Shown: piece by piece, positions 1 through 9,756 of the stretch
How positions within the stretch are numbered: position 1 is the stretch's first letter
Layout of the letters: each line of letters begins with the position of its first letter
DNA from: Imhoffiella fuscus
GTDB lineage: Bacteria > Pseudomonadota > Gammaproteobacteria > Chromatiales > Chromatiaceae
Assembly (NCBI RefSeq): GCF_042682685.1
Contig: NZ_JBHUHX010000039.1
Span: 60,315-124,314 of the forward strand
Length of the DNA stretch: 64,000 nt
Direction of reading: 5' to 3'
Program-made: the position numbers and the translations under genes
Notes under the pieces: generated by a model
What the model was told of the DNA's origin: nothing
Database searches by the model: none
The model's input: the letters and a program-made list of their open reading frames with translations, nothing else

Positions 1-246
1 GTATTCGATGCGCGAGGAATCGAAGTCCAGCAGTCCGATGGCGATCCCCAGAAAGGTGCCGAGTATACCGATGGTGGTCAGCAGCGTCGGCGTGCTCTGG
101 TAGAAGGCGACGGCACGCCGTCGCGCGATGGCGGCGAGTGCGGCGACGAAGAGACTGGCCATGACCAGCGTGAACAGACCGGTGACGGTCGTCGAGTCCA
201 TGCGCTCGAGTGTGTTGACTATGCCGAAGGCGATCGATTCGAACAT
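1..246 (-). CDS. MotA/TolQ/ExbB-family proton channel subunit (5' part only)
   Basis: Only the first 82 codons are present; the gene leaves the window on the left. The ATG at 246 follows a good GGAAGG ribosome binding site. A hydrophobic segment covers about residues 20-40. A second starts near residue 56 with the glycine-rich motif TIGILGTFLGIAIGL, the pattern of a membrane helix in the MotA/TolQ/ExbB superfamily. Such proteins pair with a MotB/TolR/ExbD-type partner and use ion flow to do work at the envelope. It lies 223 bp beyond motB on the same strand, so it may belong to the motAB unit or stand alone. The short lead before the helices also fits ZorA of Zorya defence systems; the missing part would decide. 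Family confident, exact role not. Confidence 0.7.
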   Translation of the reverse strand, partial: MFESIAFGIVNTLERMDSTTVTGLFTLVMASLFVAALAAIARRRAVAFYQSTPTLLTTIGILGTFLGIAIGLLDFDSSRIEY

Positions 247-469
247 GCTGTACCTTCCATCCGTCTGAGTCGGGTGCTGATGGCGCGCGGGACAGCGACT
301 CTCCACGCGATCCGGGGCGTTTGAGCGAGTAGATGCAGGATCGAGGCCAAGCGGTGGAAGGGCCGGTGAGGCGGGGGTGATACGCCGTGCTTCGATTCAG
401 GATGTCAAAATGTCGACTTCTGGTGCGGAGGTCGGTTCAGGCTCGGCGGGGGGGGGGCGTGGCAGGCGA

Positions 470-1348
470 TCAATGCTCGATCAGCGTTTGGATCGGTGTG
501 CTCGGTTCCGACTGAATGGCTTCGTCGGCCTTCTTGTTCATGACGATGATGCTGATGCGGCGATTGATTGGGTTGTTGGGGTCGTTCTTGTCGAATGGGA
601 CTGTCGAGGCGAAGCCGACGATCCGGGCGACCCGGTCCTCACGCATGCCGCCCTCAATCAGCGCTCGGCGGGCGGCGTTCGCCCGCTCGGTGGAGAGTTC
701 CCAGTTGCTGTAGTTGCCGCTGAGCGGGCGCGCGTCCGTATGGCCGGTGATGCTGATGCGGTTGGGCACCTCATTGATGATGGAGCCGAGTTCCTTGAGG
801 ATCTCCTTCGTGTAGTCTTTCAGTTGGGCGCTGCCGAGGTCGAACATGGTTCGGTTTTCCTTGTCGACGATCTGGATGCGCAACCCTTCGGGCATGATGT
901 CGATCAATAGCTGGTCCTTGTAGGGGGCCAGGGTCTGACTCTTGTTCAGCGCCTCCTCCAGCACCTTGCGTAGAGATTCCAGTCGCTCTCGGTCCAGCTC
1001 CTCGGCCATTTCGTCGATCTGATCCGGTGTCTGCATGGACTGGCTCTCCGGCCCCATATCGACCGCGCCCTCGAAATCGATGATGGAGGGTTTCGAGCCC
1101 GTTCCCTCTCCGACCGCCTGAGAGGGCGAGGTGGCTACGCCATCAAAGGCCGAGGGATTGTTGAAATATTTCGAGATGGCGGCCTTCTGTTCCTTTGTGG
1201 TGGAACCCAGAATCCACAGCAGCATGAAGAAGGCCATCATGGCGGTGGCGAAATCGGCAAAGGCGATCTTCCAGGCGCCGCCGTGGTGGCCGGCATGCTT
1301 GAAGACCTTTTTGACGATGATGGGCTGCTTGTTGGTATCGATGGGCAC
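470..1348 (-). CDS. motB: Flagellar motor stator protein MotB
   Basis: 292 residues. Together with MotA it forms the torque-generating stator and anchors it to peptidoglycan. The single membrane segment lies at residues 28-48 (KIAFADFATAMMAFFMLLW). It contains Asp32, the position of the proton-carrying aspartate of E. coli MotB. Residues about 140-275 form the OmpA-type peptidoglycan-binding domain, with TGHTDARPLSG at 201-211 and NWELSTERA nearby. A plug/linker region separates the two. The gene lies 61 bp downstream of motA on the same strand, so co-transcription is likely. The length suits the family and no key residue is missing. Proton rather than sodium use is inferred from resemblance to MotB, not shown. 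Confidence 0.97.
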   Translation of the reverse strand: MPIDTNKQPIIVKKVFKHAGHHGGAWKIAFADFATAMMAFFMLLWILGSTTKEQKAAISKYFNNPSAFDGVATSPSQAVGEGTGSKPSIIDFEGAVDMGPESQSMQTPDQIDEMAEELDRERLESLRKVLEEALNKSQTLAPYKDQLLIDIMPEGLRIQIVDKENRTMFDLGSAQLKDYTKEILKELGSIINEVPNRISITGHTDARPLSGNYSNWELSTERANAARRALIEGGMREDRVARIVGFASTVPFDKNDPNNPINRRISIIVMNKKADEAIQSEPSTPIQTLIEH

Positions 1349-1409
1349 GCGGGGGTGCTCCCGTTACGGCGATTGCCGGAAAAGCTCATGCCGGATTGGC
1401 AGAAATCCC

Positions 1410-2261
1410 CTAAGTGCCGCGTAGCTGCTGCTCAAGTTCGTTGAAGCTCGGTCTGAGGTCGGGTGGCATGGTCTTGCGGCCGAATTCGACCGCCACCTGC
1501 GGGCTGTAGCCCTGAACGTTGGCGAGAATGCAGGCCTTGATGCACGCGAGGAAGCTCGTTTCCTGAGTGGCGAATTCTTCCATCATGCTGGCGATCGGGC
1601 TGACGAATCCATAGGCAACGAGGATGCCGGTGAGGGTTCCGACCAGGGCGGCGGCGACCAGGTTCCCGAGTTCTGACATGGGGCCACCGAGTGCGGCCAT
1701 GGTGTGGACGATGCCGAGCACCGCCGCCACGATCCCGAAGGCGGGCAGGCCGTCGCCGACTCGCTGGATCGCTTGCGCCGGTTTCTCGGCATCGTGATGA
1801 TGGGTCGCCAGTTCGACCTCCATGAGATTGTCGAGCTCGAAGGGGTTCATGTTGCCGCTGACGACCAGTCGCATGTAGTCCGAGATGAATTCGCAGGCAT
1901 GATGATTGCTGAGTAGCCTTGGATACTTCTGGAACAAGGGGCTGCTGGACGGCTCTTCGATATCGGACTCGATGCCCATCAGTCCTTCCTTGCGCGCCTT
2001 CGAGAACAGGGCGTACATGAAGCCCATGGCGTCCATATAGTCGGCCTTCTTGTACTTCGACCCGGTGAACAGCATGGGGATGGATTTGAGCGACTTGATG
2101 ACGACGCTCATGGGATTGGCGATGATGAATCCACCGAAGGCCGCGCCCAGAATGATGACGAGTTCGAATGGTTGCCAGAGGGCGGCGATATGGCCGCCGG
2201 CCATGCTGAATCCACCGAGGACTGAGGCGAAGACGATGATGGCGCCAAGGATCAGGTTCAC
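1410..2261 (-). CDS. motA: Flagellar motor stator protein MotA
   Basis: 283 residues from a GTG start at 2261. The open frame extends back to 2366, but homologues begin at the VNLILGAIIVFASVLGGF segment, and an AAGAGGA ribosome binding site lies just before this GTG. Family features seen: N-terminal membrane helices with ALWQPFELVIILGAAFGG, a large cytoplasmic loop (charged, contacts FliG), and two C-terminal helices including GLPAFGIVAAVLGIVHTM and VAAALVGTLTGILVAYG. MotA is the pore partner of MotB; protons crossing the complex drive rotor rotation. It is the first gene of motA-motB and is divergent from the HDOD gene at 2424. No convincing sigma-28 or sigma-54 site was found in the 162 bp between them. 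Confidence 0.95.
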   Translation of the reverse strand: MNLILGAIIVFASVLGGFSMAGGHIAALWQPFELVIILGAAFGGFIIANPMSVVIKSLKSIPMLFTGSKYKKADYMDAMGFMYALFSKARKEGLMGIESDIEEPSSSPLFQKYPRLLSNHHACEFISDYMRLVVSGNMNPFELDNLMEVELATHHHDAEKPAQAIQRVGDGLPAFGIVAAVLGIVHTMAALGGPMSELGNLVAAALVGTLTGILVAYGFVSPIASMMEEFATQETSFLACIKACILANVQGYSPQVAVEFGRKTMPPDLRPSFNELEQQLRGT

Positions 2262-2423
2262 GCGACGGAATCCTCTTGGACGATGTTTGGCGTTGGCGCG
2301 GTCCGCTTGAGAGACGGCCTGGCAGCGGAAGATAATAATGAATTCGTGCCGTTCGTGCTTGGTCATCCATCGGGCGGAGCGGATCGATAGACCGGCGATC
2401 AGTCATGAGGGGAGGCCCCGAGC

Positions 2424-3845
2424 GTGCTTTCGAGCTGGTTGAGCAGGGTGACGGCGGATGCCATGCCCGAAGAACTTCCTGTTTTGGCGCGGACACGGCG
2501 TCTTCTCCCTCTGGTGCTGGAAGACGAGCTAGCCCCGAGACGCAAGGTCGCTATGGCGCTTATGGTGGATCCGGGCCTGGCCCTGAGGGTGCTGCAGTGC
2601 GCGAACGCCATCCCTCATCGTCATTTCGGTGCCGAAGTCTCTATGCTGGAGGACGCCACACACATGCTGGGAAGCCGGCGGCTTCTCGATATCGCGACCG
2701 AGGCGAGCGTGGCGGACGAGGTGCTCGACGCCAATCGCTTGGAACACTACCGGCGTAGCGCCGGGCGAGCCGTGCTGGCGGCCCTTCTGGCCCAGGATTG
2801 GGCGCAGATCGATCGCGACCGGTTTCCCTCCGAGGTGAGCTTGGCCGCCTTACTGAACAATCTGGGCGAACTCTATCTGCTCGCGCATGGCGACGCCCGA
2901 ATGGGGCGCTATTTGGAGATGGTCGAAGTGCTGCACATCTTTCCGCACGAGGCCGAGTACATGTCTCTTGGGGAGAGTCTCGAAGAGCTGGGTCATGTGC
3001 TGGCGGTGCGCTGGGGGTTGCCTGAGATGGTTCGGGAGGCGATGCGGGCTCGCAATGCCCAACACCTGAGGACGCTCTGTGTGATGTTGGCGACCCAGAC
3101 GGCGCGTTATGCCTTCGCCGGGTGGCGGCATCCCGCGCAGTTCACCGATTTGCGCCTGGCCTCCGAGATGCTGGATATGGACATCGCATCCCTGATCCAG
3201 CGGGTCAATCATGTGGTGGAGCGCTTCAATAAAATCGGAGCGCACTATGGCGTTCCCGCAGTCTTGCGCTTGCCCCTCACTACCGAGGACGTTTTGATAT
3301 CCGGTGCCAGGCTCGCCGAGCCGGGCAATGTCTGTCTGGCCCCGAGACGCGACGACTATCAGGCTGCCGAGCGGTTGCTGCGAGCGGCGGAATCGGCGGA
3401 GCGAGAATCTCTTTTGAAGGCGCTGTTGCGCGGATTGCACCGGGGGCTCGGGTTGAACCGGGTGGTGTTCGCGAGCTATTCGGCACGCGCCAACATCTGT
3501 AGGTCCGAGTATCTGGTCGGGACGGATTTCGAGCCGGCCTTCAACCGTTTCAGTCTGTCGCTCGCCGAGGCTGGCTGTCTGGGATTTCTGATGGAGCGTC
3601 GCGCGTCATTATGGTTGAGCGACGAGAATGCGGCTGAGCTTCTGCCACGTCTGCCGGCGCGGCTGTTGGAGCTGATTGGCGTCGAACGCTTCTTCGTCAT
3701 GTCGCTTTGGGCCGGAGGACGTCCGATCGGCATGATTTATGCTGATCGCCGCACCGCCGATTGTCAGCTCGATGCGGCGGCCTTCGATGCTTTCCAGCGT
3801 CTGGTGGAGCTGGCGGGGCTGGCCTTGGAACGGCAGTCGGCGTAA
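2424..3845 (+). CDS. HDOD-domain signalling protein with GAF-like C-terminus
   Basis: 473 residues from a GTG at 2424 preceded by GAGGGGAGG. Residues about 15-215 match the HDOD fold (PVLARTRRLLPLV..., DPGLALRVLQCAN, SLEELGHVLAVRWGLPE), an HD-related domain usually lacking the metal-binding HD pair and used in signalling. The C-terminal third (about 330-470) contains LGLNRVVFASYS and GGRPIGMIYADRR, patterns seen in GAF-like sensor domains of HDOD proteins. No enzyme activity can be claimed. It sits alone, divergent from motA and convergent with the ComFB-like gene, 20 bp from its end. Related proteins often influence motility or c-di-GMP signalling, so a regulatory role here is inference. Confidence 0.82.
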   Translation: MLSSWLSRVTADAMPEELPVLARTRRLLPLVLEDELAPRRKVAMALMVDPGLALRVLQCANAIPHRHFGAEVSMLEDATHMLGSRRLLDIATEASVADEVLDANRLEHYRRSAGRAVLAALLAQDWAQIDRDRFPSEVSLAALLNNLGELYLLAHGDARMGRYLEMVEVLHIFPHEAEYMSLGESLEELGHVLAVRWGLPEMVREAMRARNAQHLRTLCVMLATQTARYAFAGWRHPAQFTDLRLASEMLDMDIASLIQRVNHVVERFNKIGAHYGVPAVLRLPLTTEDVLISGARLAEPGNVCLAPRRDDYQAAERLLRAAESAERESLLKALLRGLHRGLGLNRVVFASYSARANICRSEYLVGTDFEPAFNRFSLSLAEAGCLGFLMERRASLWLSDENAAELLPRLPARLLELIGVERFFVMSLWAGGRPIGMIYADRRTADCQLDAAAFDAFQRLVELAGLALERQSA

Positions 3846-3865
3846 TCGCCGGAGGCTTCCGAGTG

Positions 3866-4150
3866 TCAGGAGAGACCCAGATCGCGGTCTTCGCTGCGGC
3901 GTTGAATGATCGTTCGCGCCTTTTCGACCGCCTCGGTGACCTGTCGATGCATCTGATCGCGCTCCTCGTCGCTGAGGTGAGAGGCCAGGTCGATCGAGTG
4001 TCTGATATAGCGTGGTGGTAGATTGTTGAGTGCAACGCAGGCGAGGTCCTCGATATAGGCCGCTTCGTCGGACGCCTTGTCCGCTTCGATAGTCTCTCGA
4101 ATGCACTCCATGACGAGTCGCTCGTAATAGTTGCCGATGTTGGATGGCAT
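3866..4150 (-). CDS. ComFB-family small protein
   Basis: 94 residues. The core CVALNNLPPRYIRHSIDL (residues about 38-55) is the hallmark ALN-LPPRY block of the late-competence ComFB family, here with an N-terminal YYERLVMECI helix and a charged C-terminal helix. In Bacillus comFB sits in the comF operon but its biochemical role is unclear; some cyanobacterial members have been reported to bind cyclic nucleotides. In gammaproteobacteria it commonly stands near motility genes. The gene is convergent with the HDOD gene and divergent from the PilZ-like gene. Function here is unassigned; family call is good. Confidence 0.82.
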   Translation of the reverse strand: MPSNIGNYYERLVMECIRETIEADKASDEAAYIEDLACVALNNLPPRYIRHSIDLASHLSDEERDQMHRQVTEAVEKARTIIQRRSEDRDLGLS

Positions 4151-4326
4151 CTGCGTACCTGTTCGGTTGGATGGTGTCGTGGTATTGAATCAGGGTGATG
4201 CCCTTTGGATCCGGGCCGTAGGAACCGATCTTAGCAAGTGTGGCCCTCTCGGTGTGAATCCCTTTCCCCTTGACCCTGAAGCGGTTAGGATCCTCCGGGC
4301 ATAGTCTGCTTGGGCGTGGTGGCTGC

Positions 4327-4875
4327 ATGAGGAAAGAGATCTGGCGCGATGTGCTTGGTGACGACCTCTCGGTGACCCTGGAGCTTGCGGTCGGCCCGAG
4401 CGAGCGCCCGATCACCGCAGGCGACGCGGCGGTGCGTCTGTTCGACGCGATTGCCATGCTTGAAGAGGGAGCGCAGGTCCGTTCCAAGGAAGATCCTCCG
4501 GCGCCGGAGCTGCAACGGCTGGAAACCAAGATAGATCTTCTGACCGATCTGGTTTCATCTCTGCTCGCCGATCGGATTCCGCAGGGCTCTGTCGTGACCG
4601 TGAGCGCCGATGGGGTGGTCATTTCCGCGTGCGTGCTGCCATCGAACTGCGATCGTATCGAGGTCTATCCCAGTCGTTGGCTTGCTCAGCCGGTGGTACT
4701 GGAACTGGGGCCGATTGCGCTGCGGGATGGGGCGTGCGGCGCGAGCTGGCGTTGTCGGGATCCGGGTCTGCGCGATGCGATCGGGCGGTGGGTCTTTCGC
4801 ATGCATCGACGTGAAGTGGCTCGACGGCGAATGCGCGACGCCCCGCGCCATGATGTGTCGCGACGTGGTACCTAA
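4327..4875 (+). CDS. PilZ-like putative c-di-GMP-responsive protein
   Basis: 182 residues from the ATG at 4327, preceded by GGTGG; the frame is open upstream to a TTG at 4270, but that start has no better support. Residues about 58-75 (RLETKIDLLTDLVSSLL) form the helix typical of a class of atypical PilZ proteins. They are followed by a strand-rich region containing VTVSADGVVISA and a C-terminal helix WVFRMHRREVARRR. The canonical N-terminal RxxxR c-di-GMP-binding motif is not evident, so ligand binding cannot be assumed. It lies immediately before fleQ (87 bp), itself a c-di-GMP-binding regulator in Pseudomonas, which makes a signalling role plausible. Fold assignment is tentative. Confidence 0.6.
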   Translation: MRKEIWRDVLGDDLSVTLELAVGPSERPITAGDAAVRLFDAIAMLEEGAQVRSKEDPPAPELQRLETKIDLLTDLVSSLLADRIPQGSVVTVSADGVVISACVLPSNCDRIEVYPSRWLAQPVVLELGPIALRDGACGASWRCRDPGLRDAIGRWVFRMHRREVARRRMRDAPRHDVSRRGT

Positions 4876-4962
4876 TGCCGTGTTTGACGGCTCCTATCAA
4901 TCATTATTCGTTCAATCATCAAGGATTGCGTACGCCCTTATGGGCTTGGGGAATCGGTACAG

Positions 4963-6345
<1,383 letters not shown>

Positions 6346-6584
6346 TCGCGACGGTTCAGGCGGAGCCTAAGCGTCAATATATTGTCCCTCCGAATCGGTC
6401 GGTCGTAGCGTTTGTCGCTCACGCCCCTTTGCCGGCCGATCGTTGTTCGCGATTCTCTCAGCCCTTCGAATCACTCTCTCCATCGCTTGAGCTGCGAAAG
6501 CCCTGTGTTCCGGTCCTCGCGTTTCGACGTTGGCGTTTCGCTGTCCTTCCGGTTCGATCTGCGCGTTACCCGTTTGTTTTTGGA

Positions 6585-6600
6585 TGGCTCTGAATTTGCA
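6585..6600 (+). promoter_or_regulatory. Sigma-54 (-24/-12) promoter for the fliE operon
   Basis: TGGCTCTGAATTTGCA matches the RpoN consensus TGGCACG-N4-TTGCW at the invariant GG and GC with exact spacing. Transcription would start near 6612, about 70 bp before fliE. It lies in the 336-bp gap after fleQ; nothing else in that gap (6346-6681) looks like a gene or RNA, and a 74-codon open frame at 6412-6636 has no recognisable product. FleQ is encoded just upstream and is the expected activator. Confidence 0.72.
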
Positions 6601-6681
6601 TGGGAGGGGCATCGTTCCCATCGTGCCGACGACTGACTGGCGTTTGGGACAGGGCCCTGGCGAATCACGGAGACGGCAGAG

Positions 6682-7020
6682 ATGAGCGAAATGCAGATTC
6701 AGAATGTGCTGCAGCAGATGCGCGCACTCTCTCAGTCTGGCCGCGTGGAGGGTGCCGAGCCCGTCTCCAAGGTTGAACCGACTCGCGAGCTCGATGGAGA
6801 GGATTTCGCAAGCACGATGCGTGATGCCATTCGTTCCGTGAACCAGATTCAGAAAGAAGCAACGACCATGCAGACCCAATTCGAACTCGGCGACGCCAAC
6901 GTTTCCCTACCTCAGGTGATGGTGGCGATGAACAAATCCTCGATCGCCTTCGAGGCGACCAATCAGGTACGTAACCGGTTGCTTTCGGCCTACCAGGAAG
7001 TTATGAGCATGCAGGTCTAA
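6682..7020 (+). CDS. fliE: Flagellar hook-basal body protein FliE
   Basis: 112 residues, ATG at 6682 with GGAGACGGCAGAG before it. FliE joins the MS ring to the proximal rod and is among the first substrates of the flagellar export gate. Conserved C-terminal block DANVSLPQVMVAMNKSSIAFEATNQV is split here as NVSLPQVMVAMNKSSIAFEA then TNQVRNRLLSAYQEVM, which is diagnostic. First gene of the long fli operon, 36 bp before fliF and downstream of the sigma-54 site at 6585-6600. Length is normal. Confidence 0.96.
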   Translation: MSEMQIQNVLQQMRALSQSGRVEGAEPVSKVEPTRELDGEDFASTMRDAIRSVNQIQKEATTMQTQFELGDANVSLPQVMVAMNKSSIAFEATNQVRNRLLSAYQEVMSMQV

Positions 7021-7055
7021 GGGCGTTACGGTTGCGATAGCGGAGATACTCGTCA

Positions 7056-8756
7056 ATGGCGTCCTCTCTCACCGCTGCTCTATCAACGGGCCTCGATACG
7101 TTCAAGGAAATGTCCGTCGGGCGTCAGGTTGCGCTCATCGGAATGGTGACGGGCGGCATCGTGGCGGCTGCCGCCATCCTCTTCTGGGCCTTGAAGCCCA
7201 CGTATGCTCCGCTGTTCGGGCAGATGGATGAGGGGGAAGCGGCCGAGGTGATGAAGTCCCTGACGCAGATGGGCGTGCCCTACAAGGTCGACAATGTCTC
7301 GGGTCGTATCGAGATTCCCAAGCAGCGGGTCGCCGAGACCCGTTTGCTGTTGGCCGGGCAAGGTCTGCCGAAGAGCGCCGATATCGGTTTCGAGCTCCTG
7401 CAACAGGATTCCGGGTTCGGAACCAGCCGCCTGATCGAGGGCGCCCGCTATCAGCGTGCGCTCGAGGGCGAATTGGGGCGTTCCGTGGCGACGCTGGAGC
7501 CGGTCGAGTCGGCGCGCGTGCATCTTGCCCAGGCCGAGCGCTCGGTCTTCGTGCGCGAACGTACCCCGCCGAGCGCTTCCGTGGTCGTGCGTCTTGCGGG
7601 AAATCGGAGTCTGACCGACGCCCAGGTCGCGGCGATCGTGCATCTGGTGTCGTCGAGCGTTCCGGAGCTCTTGCCGGAGCGTGTGACCGTTGTCGATCAG
7701 ACCGGTCGTCTCATGACCGCCAAAGACGATAACGAGGGAAGCAAGCTGACGCTCGACAATCTGGATTACACCAGGCGTGTTGAGGCGGGTTTCGTCGAGC
7801 GTGTTCAGAGCCTGCTGACACCCATCGTGGGACGTGACCGGGTCCGGGTGCAGGTCGCTGCCGACGTCGACTTTTCGCGCGTGGAACGTACCCAGGAAAG
7901 CTACGATCCAGACCGCACGGCGATCCGTTCGGAGCAGACCAGCGAGGAGGAGAAGATTGGCGCGGATCCGGCGATCGGGGGGATCCCCGGCGCGCTGACC
8001 AATCAGCCGCCGCAGGGCGGTATCACCGGGAGACAGCAGCAGGCGGGCGATGCCTCCTCTGTCGTTCCGAGCAGTCGCAGTCAGCAGGCGACTCGCAACT
8101 ATGAGGTCGATCGCACCATCGCTCACGTCCAGGAATCCCCTGGGGGCGTGAAGCGTCTATCGACGGCCGTGGTCATCGACTATCAGGATCAGACCAACGA
8201 TCAGGGCGAGCCCGTGCGTGTCCCTCGATCCGAGGATGAGATGGACAAGATCCGCGCGCTGGTACGCGGGGCCGTCGGTTTCAACGAGGCTCGGGGCGAT
8301 TCGCTGAATGTGAGCTCGGTCTCTTTCGTGCCTGATACACTTGATGATGAAGCGGTCAAGTTTTGGACCGAGCCCTGGTTCCTCGAACTGGTCAAAATCG
8401 TCGGCGGTTTCCTGACGGCCTTGCTCGTTCTGCTCATGGTGGTCAAACCGGCACTACAGCAGTTGGTTCCCAAGCCGCCCGAGTTGCAGGAGGCGCTCGA
8501 AGGTGCCGCTGGCGAGGGTGGAACCCGCGCCCTGACCGACGAGTCTGATTCGGATGAGGACGGCGACGAGGGCGAGGCGGGGGACGAGGAGCAACTGGCC
8601 TTGACTCAAGGGTCTTCGGCGGTCTCTGCGCTGCTCGGACCCAGGAGTAACCCGCAGCAGGACCTGGATCTCGAAGCCGTGCGTGAGATGATCAAAGAGG
8701 ATCCCAAACTGGTCGTTCAAGTAATCAAATCCTGGTTGGATGGCGATGGCAACTGA
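7056..8756 (+). CDS. fliF: Flagellar MS-ring protein FliF
   Basis: 566 residues. FliF forms the inner-membrane MS ring on which rotor and export gate assemble. Two membrane helices frame a large periplasmic region: residues about 25-46 (VALIGMVTGGIVAAAAILFW) and about 445-468 (KIVGGFLTALLVLLMVVKPA). Ring-building motifs between them include GARYQRALEGELGRSV and RVHLAQAERSVFVRE. The C-terminus REMIKEDPKLVVQVIKSWL is the FliG-binding tail, preceded by a very acidic stretch (ESDSDEDGDEGEAGDEEQ). It overlaps the start of fliG by 17 bp, which suggests translational coupling. Confidence 0.97.
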   Translation: MASSLTAALSTGLDTFKEMSVGRQVALIGMVTGGIVAAAAILFWALKPTYAPLFGQMDEGEAAEVMKSLTQMGVPYKVDNVSGRIEIPKQRVAETRLLLAGQGLPKSADIGFELLQQDSGFGTSRLIEGARYQRALEGELGRSVATLEPVESARVHLAQAERSVFVRERTPPSASVVVRLAGNRSLTDAQVAAIVHLVSSSVPELLPERVTVVDQTGRLMTAKDDNEGSKLTLDNLDYTRRVEAGFVERVQSLLTPIVGRDRVRVQVAADVDFSRVERTQESYDPDRTAIRSEQTSEEEKIGADPAIGGIPGALTNQPPQGGITGRQQQAGDASSVVPSSRSQQATRNYEVDRTIAHVQESPGGVKRLSTAVVIDYQDQTNDQGEPVRVPRSEDEMDKIRALVRGAVGFNEARGDSLNVSSVSFVPDTLDDEAVKFWTEPWFLELVKIVGGFLTALLVLLMVVKPALQQLVPKPPELQEALEGAAGEGGTRALTDESDSDEDGDEGEAGDEEQLALTQGSSAVSALLGPRSNPQQDLDLEAVREMIKEDPKLVVQVIKSWLDGDGN

Positions 8757-9756
8757 TCCCTCGAAAATGACCGGTGCCGAGCGGACCGCAGTATTTATGA
8801 TGAGCCTCGGTGAGGCGTCTGCGGCCGAGATCCTGCGCCACATGGGACCGAAGGAGGTTCAGAAGATCGGTACGGCGATGGCGTCCCTGGACAAGGTGAC
8901 GCGATCGGATATCGACTATGTGCTGCGCGAGTTCTCGGAGGCCGTGCAGGATCAAACCTCCCTCGGTGTCGGCGCCGACGACTATGTGCGTAGTGTGCTG
9001 ATGTCTGCTCTGGGTGAGGACAAGGCGTCCGGTCTCATCGACAGGATTTTGCTCGGGCGCAATTCAAAGGGGTTGGAGGCGCTAAAGTGGCTTGATCCGC
9101 GCGCCATTGCTGAATTGATCCGCAACGAGCATCCCCAGATCGTCGCGATCGTGCTCTCGCATCTGGATCCGGATCAGTCGGCGGAGACCATGTCCTATCT
9201 GCCGGAGCGGATGCAGTCGGATCTGATCCTGCGCATCGCGACCCTGGATGGCGTACAGCCGGCCGCGTTGCAGGAACTCGACGAGATTCTGGAGCAACAG
9301 CTCTCTGGTAAGAACACGGCGAAGTCTTCCATGATCGGTGGCGTCAAGGCGGCAGCCGAAATCCTGAATTTCGTGGATACGGCGCTCGAATCCGTGATCA
9401 TGGAGAGTGTCAATCAGGTCGACGAGGATCTGGCCGAGCGTATCCAGGAGTTGATGTTCGTCTTTGGCAATCTGGTCGGTGTCGACGATCGCGGCATCCA
9501 GACGCTGCTGCGCGAGGTCTCGACCGAGTCACTGGTGCTCGCCCTCAAGGGTGCCGAGGAAGAGCTCCGAGACAAGATCTTCAAGAACATGTCCAAACGC
9601 GCCGCCGAGATGCTGAGAGACGACCTCGAAACCAAGGGGCCGGTTCGAGTCAGCGATGTCGAAGTGGCTCAGAAGGAAATTCTGGCCGTTGCTAGGCGGC
9701 TTGCCGATAGCGGCGAAATCGTTCTCGGCGCTAAGGGTGGTGAGGGCATGTTGTGA
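8740..9756 (+). CDS. fliG: Flagellar motor switch protein FliG
   Basis: 338 residues. FliG sits on the MS ring, carries the torque helix that MotA acts on, and with FliM/FliN sets rotation direction. Seen: N-terminal domain MTGAERTAVFMMSLGE, the EHPQ motif (RNEHPQIVAIVLSHLDPDQS) of the middle domain that binds FliM, and a C-terminal domain with QTLLREVSTESLVLALKG and NMSKRAAEMLRDDLE, which hold the charged residues facing MotA. The start overlaps fliF; an alternative ATG six bases on (8746) would give the same domain content. The end overlaps fliH by 4 bp. Confidence 0.97.
   Translation: MAMATDPSKMTGAERTAVFMMSLGEASAAEILRHMGPKEVQKIGTAMASLDKVTRSDIDYVLREFSEAVQDQTSLGVGADDYVRSVLMSALGEDKASGLIDRILLGRNSKGLEALKWLDPRAIAELIRNEHPQIVAIVLSHLDPDQSAETMSYLPERMQSDLILRIATLDGVQPAALQELDEILEQQLSGKNTAKSSMIGGVKAAAEILNFVDTALESVIMESVNQVDEDLAERIQELMFVFGNLVGVDDRGIQTLLREVSTESLVLALKGAEEELRDKIFKNMSKRAAEMLRDDLETKGPVRVSDVEVAQKEILAVARRLADSGEIVLGAKGGEGML

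Noticed and set aside
377..910. Long plus-strand open frame opposite motB
   Set aside because: It is an antisense shadow of the clearly homologous motB frame and has no recognisable domain or ribosome binding site.
2262..2423. Sigma-54 or sigma-28 promoter for motA
   Set aside because: CGGCACG occurs on the minus strand but no -12 element follows at the right distance, and no GCCGATAA-like -10 was found.
1432..2496. 354-codon minus-strand frame overlapping motA
   Set aside because: Arg/His/Pro-rich composition typical of an out-of-frame reading; motA in the neighbouring frame explains the region.
3609..4622. 337-codon minus-strand frame
   Set aside because: Runs antisense through the HDOD gene and out of frame through the ComFB-like gene; composition is that of a shadow.
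6412..6636. 74-codon plus-strand frame in the fleQ-fliE gap
   Set aside because: No homology pattern or ribosome binding site, and the sigma-54 promoter for fliE lies inside it.
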